Notes: generated by a model from the sequence alone, not told the origin. Positions 17,361-25,653 are shown, numbered from the stretch's first letter. The stretch is DNA of 50,214 nucleotides from Paenibacillus terrae (GCF_000943545.1 NZ_JTHP01000051.1:1-50214); one strand, 5' to 3'. Numbers and translations: made by a program.

Positions 17361-18194
17361 TTAATTTTGCCTTTGGGTCAAACGCTGAATATGAATCGTT
17401 ATATACAGCTTCTCCTCATCTGACAATACCGTGTTCAAGTATTTTTCGATCTTCAGCATACAGCCGTAAGCCTTTTTATACTTGGCTTTCACTTGCCTCC
17501 ACAAAAAATCGTCTTCCAGTTCTGTTTTTTCTTTTTTATTTAATCGCTGAAAGAAGAATCTTAAATGTGTAATAAATCGCTCATAACTGATTGAGTGTTC
17601 ATCTATGGTGTTATTATAAGAGTATTTAATAATATTTAAAATATCCTGTATTTTTTGAGTTTGCTGAGCAACATCTGCTACCTTATTGTAGGAGCTGTTT
17701 ACTTGAGCATTTATTAAATGAAGGGCTATATTACCTGCTTCATCTTCTGACAAGCGTTTGCCTGTTTCGTCTTCAATGAACTCCAGTGCTTTTAATCCAA
17801 CCCCAAATTCTTTGGGATAAAATTTTTTAATTTCCCAGATTAACGGATTTTCATTTTTAAGCCCAACGTCAAACATTTTAAATGCATTGTTCATGTGGTC
17901 TGTAAGCGAAACATATATATAATCGCTCAATTGTGCTTCTAATATGCTTTTTCCATATTCAATGATGTCATAGCATAACGAAACATATTCTGAAGGAACA
18001 TCCTCTAACAATAATTTAAATTTCTCTGAAGCATCTTTCTGTTTAAGCACAAAGACCTTTTCAATTAAATGCTCTTCTACTTGTTCTCCTGCACTCTTTT
18101 TGAATGCAATACCACGACCCATAACAACAAACTCATCCCTTTTTGAATCTTTGGCTATTATAGCGTTATTATTAAATATTTTCGTTATGATCAT
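17361..18194 (-). CDS. licT: BglG/LicT family transcriptional antiterminator
   Basis: This 277-residue RNA-binding regulator controls the bgl operon by antitermination. Residues 1-55 are the CAT RNA-binding domain (KIFNNNAIIAKD, VVMGRGIAFKK). Two PRD domains follow, with PTS-phosphorylated histidines in TDHMNNAF, IALHLINAQ, FITHLRFFFQRL and ITIHIQRL. Unphosphorylated EIIB and active HPr would switch it on. The ATG at 18194 follows AAGGGGGG and overlaps (ATGA) the end of a decayed licT paralogue upstream. A RAT/terminator lies just downstream, in front of bglP. Length is normal. Confidence 0.93.
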   Translation of the reverse strand: MIITKIFNNNAIIAKDSKRDEFVVMGRGIAFKKSAGEQVEEHLIEKVFVLKQKDASEKFKLLLEDVPSEYVSLCYDIIEYGKSILEAQLSDYIYVSLTDHMNNAFKMFDVGLKNENPLIWEIKKFYPKEFGVGLKALEFIEDETGKRLSEDEAGNIALHLINAQVNSSYNKVADVAQQTQKIQDILNIIKYSYNNTIDEHSISYERFITHLRFFFQRLNKKEKTELEDDFLWRQVKAKYKKAYGCMLKIEKYLNTVLSDEEKLYITIHIQRLTQRQN

Positions 18195-18545
18195 CTAACT
18201 GCCCCCTTATCCCACAAAAATTTAAAAAAGGATTTAGTTGCTGGGCGAAATTCCAGATAGGTCACAAGACGGTAATAGCCGATCAAACCTTCGTCATAAA
18301 TCAAATTAAAATGTATTTGATTTACAACTTCGTGTTATGAAAACGCATTCATATCAAGAGACAAAAGCCTTACGTTTTCCCTGAATGATCTTGAGTGCTC
18401 TCAAACCGATCTGATATTCCGTTTTGCAAATGGATATAGTCGGTTAACCACGTCCTATGACATCATTTTTCGGATGTCGATTCGTTGGTTGACGTCATCA
18501 TCTTTGTTGTTCAGCACTTGTAAGGCTTTATATCACTCACCTTTC
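18191..18545 (-). pseudogene. decayed second BglG/LicT-type antiterminator gene
   Basis: Pieces of a LicT-like protein lie in the correct order but in different frames. Near 18500-18540 is ALQVLNNKDDD, like the CAT opening. Near 18440-18490 is KNDVIGRG, like the VMGRG motif. Near 18365-18440 is TEYQIGLRALKIIQ, like PRD1 EFxxGLKALEFI. At 18191-18334 is an open stretch with HFNLIYDE, GYYRLVTYLEF and ATKSFFKFL, like PRD2. Large parts between them are missing, so this is a degraded gene with deletions. Its end overlaps the start of intact licT by four bases, and a RAT/terminator leader sits directly upstream at 18614-18679. It looks like a tandem regulator that died. A start cannot be placed confidently. 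Confidence 0.72.
18337..18351. promoter_or_regulatory. cre-like CcpA site inside the licT pseudogene
   Basis: The plus strand reads ATGAAAACGCATTCA, a full match to WTGNAANCGNWNNCW. It lies 143 bp upstream of intact licT, within the decayed gene. It may act as a CcpA roadblock or mark a newer promoter; both are inference. Confidence 0.5.
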
Positions 18546-18613
18546 TGCGTTATGGCTGGGCCAGATATTCATATCGTGCAGGATATCACAAATCTTGTAT
18601 TTCTAAAAGAAAA

Positions 18614-18662
18614 GGCAAAACCCAACACATGGAAATATTAATTCCATGCCTCGGGTTTTGCC
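18614..18662 (-). terminator. leader terminator of the bgl regulatory locus
   Basis: On the minus strand GGCAAAACCC pairs with GGGTTTTGCC, with an inner CATGGAA/TTCCATG stem, and is followed by TTTTCTTTTAG. It overlaps the upstream RAT. It would stop transcription before the licT genes unless LicT binds, giving autoregulation. Confidence 0.87.
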
Positions 18663-18679
18663 TTTTCAGTAACAATCCC
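18653..18679 (-). promoter_or_regulatory. ribonucleic antiterminator (RAT) at the start of the licT transcript
   Basis: The minus strand reads GGGATTGTTACTG, then AAAAGGCAAAACCC, which is the conserved LicT/BglG target. It begins almost at the predicted transcription start (about 18679) of the promoter at 18686-18714. It is a second copy of the switch found in front of bglP. Confidence 0.9.
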
Positions 18680-18685
18680 AACATC

Positions 18686-18714
18686 ATAATAACATCGAAT
18701 TTAAGTTTTGCCAA
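18686..18714 (-). promoter_or_regulatory. predicted sigma-A promoter of the licT-bgl locus
   Basis: On the minus strand TTGGCA (18709-18714) and TATTAT (18686-18691) are separated by exactly 17 bp. The predicted start lies at about 18679, where the RAT begins. This fits a LicT-regulated leader promoter. Confidence 0.7.
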
Positions 18715-18720
18715 CAAAAA

Positions 18721-18735
18721 TGTTTGCGCTTTCTT
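18721..18735 (-). promoter_or_regulatory. cre-like CcpA site upstream of the licT promoter
   Basis: On the minus strand AAGAAAGCGCAAACA matches the cre consensus with one mismatch. It lies immediately upstream of the -35 element of the licT promoter, in a position to repress the operon on preferred sugars. Confidence 0.5.
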
Positions 18736-18783
18736 TTTTGGAGCAGTTACAACAAGTAGACCCTATTTTATTGGTATAAAATG

Positions 18784-19800
18784 TCAACCTCCAATGTAGG
18801 ACATACTAATCTTTTTTCTATTTTTTGCTGTCTGTTCAGTGCGTTCATCGGAATACCGGTCTGTGCGTTGTTCCCATACTGAAGTAATCACAGCAAGCAG
18901 CTCTTCGTCATTTGTCCCGCTACGAAGCATCTGACGTAAATTAAATCCGCCTGAAGCAAACAAGCACGTATAAAACTTGCCATCGCACGATAAGCGGGCA
19001 CGTGTGCAAGACGAACAAAACGATTCAGAAACCGAAGTAATAAAACCAATCCGTGCATCGCTGTCTTTATAACGGTAACGCTTTGCCACTTCTCCAAAGT
19101 AATCCCGATCCATCGGCTCCAGCTCGTACGCATTCTTAAGTCGTTCAACGATTTCTTTTTTGGTTAGTACCTTTTTGAAGCTCCATCCGTTGTCATTACC
19201 TACATCCATAAACTCGATAAAGCGAAGGGTTATTCCCTGCTCCTTAAAATAAGCGGCCATCGGCAAAATCTCCGAGTCATTAACGCCTTTTTGAACTACC
19301 ATATTGACCTTGATTTCAAAGCCGATTTCTCTTGCATATTCGATCTGCTTCAAAATAACATCAGGCTTAATCCCCCGCCCATTCAACCGCCCAAACAGCT
19401 CGGGGTCCAGAGCGTCCAGACTGACGTTAAGCCGTCGTAGCCCCGCGTCATAGAGGGGCTTAGCCTGCTGTCCTAGCAGTACACCGTTGGTGGTCAAGCC
19501 GACATCTTCCACTCCGTCAATGGACAAAATTTGGGAGACCAGGTCGGGTAAATTCCTGCGCATTAATGGTTCGCCGCCCGTGAGTCGGATCTTTTTTACA
19601 CCCAGGGATACAAAGAGCTTCGTCAGCCGGTGAATCTCTTCAAACGACAGACATTCATTTTGGGGAAGAAAGGCGTAATCGTCACCGAAAATCTCTTTAG
19701 GCATGCAATAGGAACAGCGGAAATTGCAGCGGTCTGTAACCGATATACGCAGGTCACGAATCGGCCGCTGCAACTTGTCTTTCAGTGGATGAAAATTCAT
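18784..19800 (-). CDS. moaA: GTP 3',8-cyclase, molybdenum cofactor biosynthesis
   Basis: This 338-residue radical SAM enzyme performs the first step of molybdopterin synthesis, converting GTP to 3',8-cyclo-dihydro-GTP. The N-terminal cluster motif is CNFRCSYC (Cys25, Cys29, Cys32). The C-terminal second cluster motif is CSSCTRARLSCDGKFYTC. The glycine-rich TGGEPLMRRNL is the SAM-binding GGE motif, and the protein ends in Gly-Gly as MoaA does. The ATG at 19800 follows GAAAGGAGGGGG; a longer in-frame reading to 19908 would run into moaD and is rejected. It is the last gene of the narK-moeB-moaE-moaD-moaA unit and supplies cofactor for NarG. Confidence 0.95.
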   Translation of the reverse strand: MNFHPLKDKLQRPIRDLRISVTDRCNFRCSYCMPKEIFGDDYAFLPQNECLSFEEIHRLTKLFVSLGVKKIRLTGGEPLMRRNLPDLVSQILSIDGVEDVGLTTNGVLLGQQAKPLYDAGLRRLNVSLDALDPELFGRLNGRGIKPDVILKQIEYAREIGFEIKVNMVVQKGVNDSEILPMAAYFKEQGITLRFIEFMDVGNDNGWSFKKVLTKKEIVERLKNAYELEPMDRDYFGEVAKRYRYKDSDARIGFITSVSESFCSSCTRARLSCDGKFYTCLFASGGFNLRQMLRSGTNDEELLAVITSVWEQRTDRYSDERTEQTAKNRKKISMSYIGG

Positions 19801-19837
19801 ACGCCCCCTCCTTTCTAGTTGTTTAGCATCGTTATCA

Positions 19838-20071
19838 TTAGCCGCCGCTGACTGGGGGAATGAAAGCTGCAATGTCTCCATCCTGTAATACATCCGTAGA
19901 CAACGCATACTCCTCGTTTATCGCAATTCGCACAGACTTGATCGGCATATCTGGATATTGATCTGTTATCCAATTGGATAAATCGCCTACCGTTTGGCCC
20001 GCCAAATCTGCCAATTCTTCTGCTTTTCCCGTCACCTCACGGAGTCCCGCAAAGTAGTACAGCTTAATCAT
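19838..20071 (-). CDS. moaD: molybdopterin synthase small subunit
   Basis: This 77-residue ubiquitin-like protein carries the sulfur used to build the dithiolene of molybdopterin. It starts MIKLYYFAGLREVTG and ends in PPVSGG, the Gly-Gly tail that MoeB adenylates and that is then thiocarboxylated. The ATG at 20071 is used because it gives the family start; the longer reading to 20122 is inside moaE. The start overlaps the moaE stop by eight bases, so the two synthase subunits are translationally coupled. Confidence 0.95.
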   Translation of the reverse strand: MIKLYYFAGLREVTGKAEELADLAGQTVGDLSNWITDQYPDMPIKSVRIAINEEYALSTDVLQDGDIAAFIPPVSGG

Positions 20072-20507
20072 GACTGATCTCCCCTGGCTTTTTCTTTTGA
20101 TCTCCGACCCACTGCGTTCCATCTTCCCAAATCTCTCGTTTCCAAATAGGAACTATTTCTTTGATTCGCTCGATCGCGTATTCATTCGCCTCATACGCAT
20201 CCGAACGGTGAGGTGAAGAAACGGCAATGACAACGGCGATATCACCGATTTGAAGCTCGCCAATGCGGTGCGCGATCGCCACTCGCGTTCCTTCCCATTT
20301 CTGTTCGATTTCGCGACCAATCTCTGCGAGTTTTTTTTGAGCCATAGGGACATAGGCCTCATAAGCAAGGTATAAGGTCCGTACCCCTTGAGTCCATTCT
20401 CGTACGTGCCCTGTAAAAACAGTCACCGCTCCTGCTTCCGGCCTTAGGACATAATCCGCATAAGCCTGCGGGATAATGGGCTCCGTCACGATTTCAAATA
20501 CACTCAT
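20064..20507 (-). CDS. moaE: molybdopterin synthase catalytic subunit
   Basis: This 147-residue protein pairs with MoaD to insert two sulfurs into precursor Z. Family motifs are GAVTVFTGHVREWTQG, AYEAYVPMAQKKL, AHRIGELQIGD, SSPHRSDAYEANEYAIERIK and the lysine-bearing VPIWKREIWEDG. The ATG at 20507 follows GGAAGGTGG and gives MSVFEIVTEPI; the longer reading to 20534 lacks support. It overlaps moaD. Confidence 0.95.
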   Translation of the reverse strand: MSVFEIVTEPIIPQAYADYVLRPEAGAVTVFTGHVREWTQGVRTLYLAYEAYVPMAQKKLAEIGREIEQKWEGTRVAIAHRIGELQIGDIAVVIAVSSPHRSDAYEANEYAIERIKEIVPIWKREIWEDGTQWVGDQKKKPGEISHD

Positions 20508-20592
20508 CTTATCCACCTTCCAGCCACCGGACAAGCCACTCTCCGGTGACAGACTCTTATAAATATTTCTGCTTTTTGTATCTACATCTCAT

Positions 20593-21612
20593 TTAACCGA
20601 ACAGCTGATGATATAGTTTTTGACCGTTGGCAACACTTCGTACACCGTGTATGAGAAGCCTTCCGTTTTTGAATAAAATCATTCGATGCTTAAAAGCATA
20701 AAATTCAACGAAATAAGGAGTTCTTTTTACGCTATCTGCTATAAGCCTGCCCATTTTCTCTGCATCATCGAGCGTGATCGGACGATGGGGGTCTGGAAGA
20801 ACCTGTACCACATCCCGTCCGCACAGAGCAGCATACGCCGAGCGACGTGATGCCGTCAGTGCAGGAAACGTAGGATTTTCTCCACAGGTTGGACAATCTT
20901 GGTTACGGATGCGGGAAATCCCTATGTCCATCTGCGTGTTCTCCCATAGATCAAATAGATGAACCTTGCGGCGCATCTTATCATGTCTGCCGCTCAGCCA
21001 CTTCATGGCTTCTGCACATTGGAGGGCGGCTGTCACCTGGACTGCAGGCGAGATGATTCCAGCCGTATCGCAGGTCTGATTGATCGCAGGCAGCGATGGC
21101 AGAAGGCAGCGTAAACAAGCTGACTCGCCCGGCACAAATGGAAAAACAACGCCTGTACTTCCAACACAGGCTCCATAAATCCATGGAATTCCTGTCTTCA
21201 GTGCAGCATCGTTGATAAGTAGACGAGTTTCGAAATTGTCCGTAGCATCCATCAGCAATATACTTTTGCTGGCAAGTTCTTGAACAAGCTCGGCATCCAA
21301 ATTATCGAGATAAGTGTGCAACCGTACGTCTTCTCGTATGGCTTTCAGCCTTTTTTCGGCTGCCATAACCTTGGGCTGCATTTCCGCGGCGTCCTGCTCC
21401 GTGAACAATTGCTGACGTTGCAGATTCGACATCTCTACATAATCCCTGTCAACAAGATGAAGCTCCCCAACGCCCGCTCTTACCAGTGTTTCGGCAATGG
21501 CGGAACCCAGTGCCCCGCAACCGATAATGGTGACGACAGCAGCGGATAGATTACGCTGCCCTTCGCCACCAATGGGTCTAAATAAGATTTGTCTGGAATA
21601 ACGCTCATTCAT
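20593..21612 (-). CDS. moeB: ThiF/MoeB-type adenylyltransferase, probably activating MoaD
   Basis: This 339-residue E1-like protein adenylates the C-terminal glycine of MoaD. It shows the nucleotide-binding IIGCGALGSAIAETLVRAGVG, the catalytic RQQLFTEQD region, DATDNFETR, and a zinc site made of CLRC and CPTC. A C-terminal extension of about 90 residues follows; it lacks the full rhodanese pattern seen in some MoeBR proteins. ThiF is an alternative, but the gene sits between narK and moaE, so a molybdopterin role is far more likely. It overlaps the narK stop by eight bases. Confidence 0.9.
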   Translation of the reverse strand: MNERYSRQILFRPIGGEGQRNLSAAVVTIIGCGALGSAIAETLVRAGVGELHLVDRDYVEMSNLQRQQLFTEQDAAEMQPKVMAAEKRLKAIREDVRLHTYLDNLDAELVQELASKSILLMDATDNFETRLLINDAALKTGIPWIYGACVGSTGVVFPFVPGESACLRCLLPSLPAINQTCDTAGIISPAVQVTAALQCAEAMKWLSGRHDKMRRKVHLFDLWENTQMDIGISRIRNQDCPTCGENPTFPALTASRRSAYAALCGRDVVQVLPDPHRPITLDDAEKMGRLIADSVKRTPYFVEFYAFKHRMILFKNGRLLIHGVRSVANGQKLYHQLFG

Positions 21613-22759
21613 TAGATTGTGTCCCTTGATAATACAGCCATATGACGAGGATCAGGCTAGCCAGCGCCACTTGGGAGAGTAGCATGAATCCAATGGAATA
21701 ATGGCCAGTAACGGCATGAATCGTCGACAACAAGATCGGAGGGAAAAAGCCACCGAGACCGCCCATCATGGATACAATTCCGTTAACTATACCTGCTTGT
21801 TTATTAAAATAAAATGGAACTAGCTTGAAAATGACGCCGTTCCCCACTCCAGCACATACAGCGATCGCCAAGCAGCCTACTGCATAAAGGGTGATCCCTG
21901 GTGAAAAAGCCAAAAGAATCGCAGCGACCGTATAAACAGAGAACGTGCCTACCAGCAAGAACAGAGGCTGAAACCGATCCGCCAGCCAGCCACCGATGGG
22001 ACGGAAGAAAGTAGCAATCGCAATGAAGCCTGCTGTACGCATCCCTGCATCCACTTTGGTCAGTTCAAAATTTGATACCAGGAAATTCGGCAAGTACACC
22101 GTGAACGCTACAAATGAGCCAAATGTAATAAAATAAAAGAGCGAGAAAAACCAAAGCTTCTCATTTTTGTAAACTCCTTTAATCTGTTCCATAATGGGCG
22201 TCTTTACTTTAGCTTCATGACGGTCCCCTAAGAGAAAATTCAAAACGATAAAAACAAGCAGCAGAATGAGATACAGCTTCACTGTAGGGGCCCAGCCAAT
22301 TTGGGTAGCCACAATAGGGGCCGAGAAGGTAGTGATGGCTGTTCCCAAGTTCCCTATACCATACATCCCATTTACAAACCCATGCTTTTCCTTTGGGTAA
22401 TACTTCGGCAGCGAAGTCACCCCAACCGAGAACACAGCTCCTCCAATCCCAAGGAACAAGCCACCGATAATTAAATCCATCATCGTAGAAGCTTCACTGA
22501 TATAGTAGACTGGAAACAAAAGCAAAATAAAGCTAACGAGAAAAACGATTCTTGCTCCGAAGATGTTGGCATAATAACCAAGCGGAATGCGCAGAATCGA
22601 ACCAAGTACGACCGGAATCGCCGTGACCATGGCCAATTTTCCGGGTGGAATAGCAATATCCTCCGTAATGAACGGCATAAGAGAAGAAATGATAACCCAT
22701 ACCATGAATCCAAGAATCAAGTTCAATGTTTGTAACGGCAACTGCATTTTTCTAATCAT
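21605..22759 (-). CDS. narK: nitrate/nitrite MFS transporter
   Basis: This 384-residue membrane protein with about 12 helices moves nitrate in and/or nitrite out for respiration. It has the NarK family start (TLNLILGFMVWVIISSLMPF), the nitrate-signature-like stretches GIGGAVFSVGVTSLPKYYP and GMYGIGNLGTAITTFSAP, and GGLGGFFPPILLS in the second half. The ATG at 22759 follows AAGGTGAG; an internal ATG a few codons on is possible. It is the first gene of the Moco unit and has an NreC-like promoter upstream. Confidence 0.93.
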   Translation of the reverse strand: MIRKMQLPLQTLNLILGFMVWVIISSLMPFITEDIAIPPGKLAMVTAIPVVLGSILRIPLGYYANIFGARIVFLVSFILLLFPVYYISEASTMMDLIIGGLFLGIGGAVFSVGVTSLPKYYPKEKHGFVNGMYGIGNLGTAITTFSAPIVATQIGWAPTVKLYLILLLVFIVLNFLLGDRHEAKVKTPIMEQIKGVYKNEKLWFFSLFYFITFGSFVAFTVYLPNFLVSNFELTKVDAGMRTAGFIAIATFFRPIGGWLADRFQPLFLLVGTFSVYTVAAILLAFSPGITLYAVGCLAIAVCAGVGNGVIFKLVPFYFNKQAGIVNGIVSMMGGLGGFFPPILLSTIHAVTGHYSIGFMLLSQVALASLILVIWLYYQGTQSNE

Positions 22760-22817
22760 TTAACTCACCTTTTCAACGTTTTTTCTGTCGAATTATTGTT
22801 TTGAATTTTCTGTCCCC

Positions 22818-22883
22818 ATTGTAGCCGCTAGCCGATCAGTTCGAATATAGGGGACTCCCCTTTACCTGGCAGGGGACTCCCTG
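22818..22883 (-). promoter_or_regulatory. NreC-type promoter of narK (two dyads plus -10)
   Basis: The S. carnosus NreC site is known as TRGGG-N4-CCCYA. Here TAGGGGACTCCCCT (22848-22861) fits all but the last base and CAGGGGACTCCCTG (22870-22883) all but the two ends. The centres are 22 bp apart. On the minus strand a -10 TACAAT lies at 22818-22823, 31.5 bp from the proximal centre, with no good -35, as expected for an activator-dependent promoter. The same geometry recurs at narG, ric, the ywiC-like gene and the hemerythrin gene. Confidence 0.8.
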
Positions 22884-22894
22884 AAAATATAAAA

Positions 22895-22919
22895 AAGCCG
22901 CTTCTATATGAAGCGGCTT
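22895..22919 (-). terminator. terminator after the narGHJI-nreABC-hemerythrin operon
   Basis: A perfect 10-bp stem (AAGCCGCTTC with GAAGCGGCTT, 5-base loop) is followed on the minus strand by TTTTTTATATTTTC. It begins just after the stop of the hemerythrin gene and lies upstream of the narK promoter, so it separates the two units. Confidence 0.92.
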
Positions 22920-22926
22920 GGTCAGT

Positions 22927-23472
22927 TCAAGAGATAAGCGTATTTAATTTGTCACATAACTTGGTCAGATCATTCCGATTGATCTGTTGCTCTGCCATAG
23001 GAAAAAGTACGGTTTCTTCTTTTATAAAATGTACAGTCAGCACTTCAAAGGCCTCTCCCGCGTTCTTGGCTGCCTCCTGAATCTCATCAAGCGTGAGCAA
23101 ACTCAAATCGCCCTCCGTCTGATAAAGGAAATGACCGATATAGCCTTCTATTTCACGGTGCTCCTCCTGTATACCGACGAGCGGCCCCTGTTCAAAACCA
23201 ATGTAGGTTCCTAGCAGAGAAAAGAAGTGTTCTTCTTCCTTTTCGGTATGCTTCTTGAGGGGTACCCTAAAATCGATAATCTGCATTCTCAGTTTTTCCA
23301 GTTGCTTGTGGCCTTCTTCCATATCTAGTATTCTGTGCTGCTCAAACCACAATACAATGGCATGCCATTCATCCATCAGATATGTTAGATATCGATGCTC
23401 ATTTTCAAGAATACGCATGGCAGGTTTGGAAAAGCGTAGTTTCTCATTTTCCAGCACGCGGATTTCCTCCAT
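22927..23472 (-). CDS. hemerythrin-like HHE domain protein
   Basis: This 181-residue protein is predicted to be an all-helical di-iron binder. Candidate iron ligands are spread as in hemerythrin-like proteins: NEHRYLTYLMDEWH, HTEKEEEHFF, EEHREIEGYIGHF and HFIKEETVLFPMAE. Such proteins bind O2 or NO or store or deliver iron. It follows nreC by 7 bases and is the last gene before a strong terminator, so it is co-expressed with nitrate reductase and its sensor. A role in NO protection or O2 handling is plausible but not shown. Confidence 0.85.
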   Translation of the reverse strand: MEEIRVLENEKLRFSKPAMRILENEHRYLTYLMDEWHAIVLWFEQHRILDMEEGHKQLEKLRMQIIDFRVPLKKHTEKEEEHFFSLLGTYIGFEQGPLVGIQEEHREIEGYIGHFLYQTEGDLSLLTLDEIQEAAKNAGEAFEVLTVHFIKEETVLFPMAEQQINRNDLTKLCDKLNTLIS

Positions 23473-23479
23473 TCATCGG

Positions 23480-24130
23480 CTAAAAATCCAGCATTTTTTT
23501 CTTTAATGCATATTGGACCAGTTCAGGCCGACTTCTTAAATTCAATTTCTCCATGATTTTCGCTTTGTTCGCTTCCACCGTCTTGACAGAGATGAACAGC
23601 TTTTCTGCAACTTCCTTGTTACCGTAACCTTTTGCGACCAGAGGCAGAATCTCCAGTTCCCGCTTGGACAGGATCTCATACGGATCTTCTGATTGTGACG
23701 TCGTATCTTTCTTTATGAACTCACGAACGAGAGAGGTGGCCATTTTAGGATGGATATAAGTCCCACCCCCATGAATGGTTCGTATAGCAAGCAATAGTTC
23801 CTCATCTGGAGCATTTTTCAAAACGTATCCTGAAGCACCATTCTTCAAAATATGAAATAGATATTCTTCATCGTCATGCATGGTCAGAATCAGAATTTTA
23901 GTATCAGGGTGGTCCTCTTTAATCTTGCCTGTGGCGATCAATCCACTTTCGCCTGGGGGCATGCTGAGGTCCATGATTAGAATATCCGGACGATATTTAG
24001 CTACCATCGTATATGCTTCAATGCCATCCGCAGCCGTTCCGACAACCTCCATATCCGATTGGAAGTTCAAAATCATGGAAAATCCGCTTCGTACAATAGC
24101 ATGGTCATCCGCTAACACAATTTTGATCAA
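23480..24130 (-). CDS. nreC: oxygen/nitrate response regulator NreC
   Basis: This 216-residue LuxR/NarL-type response regulator activates nitrate respiration genes after phosphorylation by NreB. The receiver domain runs from MIKIVLADDHAIVRSG with phospho-acceptor Asp54 (LIMDLSMPPGESG). The C-terminal HTH has LSKRELEILPLVAKGYGNKEVAEKL and SVKTVEANKAKIMEKL. I chose TTG at 24130: it follows AGGAGG and gives 216 residues, close to staphylococcal NreC (about 217). The upstream reading to 24208 lies inside nreB. Its putative DNA sites occur at five promoters in this window. Confidence 0.93.
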   Translation of the reverse strand: MIKIVLADDHAIVRSGFSMILNFQSDMEVVGTAADGIEAYTMVAKYRPDILIMDLSMPPGESGLIATGKIKEDHPDTKILILTMHDDEEYLFHILKNGASGYVLKNAPDEELLLAIRTIHGGGTYIHPKMATSLVREFIKKDTTSQSEDPYEILSKRELEILPLVAKGYGNKEVAEKLFISVKTVEANKAKIMEKLNLRSRPELVQYALKKKMLDF

Positions 24131-24134
24131 GTCT

Positions 24135-25199
24135 CTATTCCTCCTCTTGTCCAATCGGAATTTGTAAAAAGACTTTGGTTCCCTGACCAACATTTGAAAG
24201 GACGCCAAAACTTCCGCCTACCAGCTCTGCTCGCTCCTGCATACCATATAAACCTAATCCCGTTCCAATAGGCTTGCTCCCCTTTTCAAAGCCAATTCCA
24301 TCGTCCTCTACAGTCAAACGAAGCGTATGATCGTGCTCAGTCAAAGAAACTTTAACCATGTCTACCTGGGCATACTTCAAGGCATTGAGAACAGCCTCTT
24401 GGCAGACACGGTAAATGACCGTTTCCTTTTCACTTCCATATCGCTTTTGGGGAAGATCCGACACAAATTCAACTACCAGACCAAAGCTTTGTTCAACCCT
24501 CTTAAAGTGAGAACGAAATGCCGCTTCAAGTCCAAAATCATCAAGTGTGGCGGGGCGTAGTTCCACAGACAGGTTGCGGATATCATCCAGCAATCGCGTC
24601 ATGGATGCTTCGGTCTGCTTCATATTTTTTAGGAGCTGTTCATCATTCGTCATGTATTTTAACACCCGTAGTTCAACAACCGCGCTCATCAATTCCTGGG
24701 CGACGCTGTCGTGCAGTTCCCTGGAAAGCCGTTTACGCTCATTTTCCTGCGCTTCAATGACATGCTTCATCATTTTGTTTTCATACAATTTTTCCTGCGT
24801 CTGAAATTGCGGGGTCAAATCTCTCAACATCAACACCCGTGTTCCATGTTCAGAATCAATCGTGTGAAAAGAAGCGGCATAGGGAACCATTCCGTTGCTC
24901 TTCGTTTCCAGATACACCTGAAAAGAAGCGAAATCCTTGGATTCTGGCATATTGAAATAACAGTCAAGGCAGGTGCGGGGCTCCGTTTCGCTTGTATAGC
25001 CCCTGCATGTTCCACATAAAGCTCTGTCCTTCCCTTCATAGAGTTGAATGAGGACGTCATCGCCCACAATCTCCTCAGCTGCCGGATTCATGGCTAGGGT
25101 ATTCCCTTGCCTATCAAAAAAGAAAATGGCTTCCGTACTGTTCTCAAACAACTTCACCATTAGCGCACTCAAAGAGCCAGTCCCTACAGACAATGTCAA
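24135..25199 (-). CDS. nreB: oxygen-sensing histidine kinase NreB
   Basis: This 354-residue cytoplasmic kinase senses O2 through a labile [4Fe-4S] cluster in a PAS domain. Four cysteines are spaced as in NreB: Cys62, Cys65, Cys77 and Cys80 (CGTC, then CLDC). The HisKA_3 box is RLSRELHDSVAQELMSA, followed by VELRPATLDDFGLEAAF and the ATPase lobe (EAVLNALKYA, DDGIGF, GTGLGLYGMQERAEL). The start is TTG at 25199, two bases after the nreA stop, with AAGGAAG upstream. It is preceded by nreA and followed by nreC, the usual order. Confidence 0.94.
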   Translation of the reverse strand: MTLSVGTGSLSALMVKLFENSTEAIFFFDRQGNTLAMNPAAEEIVGDDVLIQLYEGKDRALCGTCRGYTSETEPRTCLDCYFNMPESKDFASFQVYLETKSNGMVPYAASFHTIDSEHGTRVLMLRDLTPQFQTQEKLYENKMMKHVIEAQENERKRLSRELHDSVAQELMSAVVELRVLKYMTNDEQLLKNMKQTEASMTRLLDDIRNLSVELRPATLDDFGLEAAFRSHFKRVEQSFGLVVEFVSDLPQKRYGSEKETVIYRVCQEAVLNALKYAQVDMVKVSLTEHDHTLRLTVEDDGIGFEKGSKPIGTGLGLYGMQERAELVGGSFGVLSNVGQGTKVFLQIPIGQEEE

Positions 25200-25200
25200 T

Positions 25201-25653
25201 TCACATCACTTCCTTCCCGTTCAACTCTCCAATTCCCCTATGCGCCAAGGCTTCCAAATCACGCATCATGGCTTCGGTCATCAGCTGTTCTTCCCGAAAT
25301 CCACCAAGCAGTACACCCGCGACGCGAGCATCATTCCATAGGGGAACAGCCCCGAGACTCTTGAGCTTCTCGGATTGAACGATCGGATAGTTAAACAGGT
25401 TGTCTGCCCCCACATATTGATAAACAGATGGAATGAAAACGGATTTCCCGGTTTTAAACACGATTCCTGCTATGCCCTTACCGGATTGCAGCACAATCCG
25501 CTTAAAGCGATCATTTAAATTACCGGCTGCATTTTTCCATTTAATTACGTATTGATATTCGGCCGGTTCAACCAGAGCAAGCGCCATGAAATCATAACCG
25601 AAATGTTCGCGTATTCGCTCAAGCTCCCTTTGATAATCCATCCTATTATTCAT
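25201..25653 (-). CDS. nreA: nitrate-sensing GAF protein NreA
   Basis: This 150-residue single GAF-domain protein binds nitrate and, in staphylococci, inhibits NreB when nitrate is absent. It shows NDRFKRIVLQSGKGIAGIVFKTGK, FNYPIVQSEKLKSLGAVPLW and VAGVLLGGFREEQ. The GAVPLW segment matches part of the nitrate pocket. The ATG at 25653 follows AGGAGAG. It sits 45 bases after narI and directly before nreB, so enzyme and sensor genes appear to share a transcript. Confidence 0.92.
   Translation of the reverse strand: MNNRMDYQRELERIREHFGYDFMALALVEPAEYQYVIKWKNAAGNLNDRFKRIVLQSGKGIAGIVFKTGKSVFIPSVYQYVGADNLFNYPIVQSEKLKSLGAVPLWNDARVAGVLLGGFREEQLMTEAMMRDLEALAHRGIGELNGKEVM

Noticed and set aside
18191..18545. 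Remnants first read as LacI- or LysR-type C-termini
   Set aside because: The same segments match CAT, PRD1 and PRD2 of LicT in the right order, and a RAT leader precedes them, so a decayed antiterminator explains all pieces.
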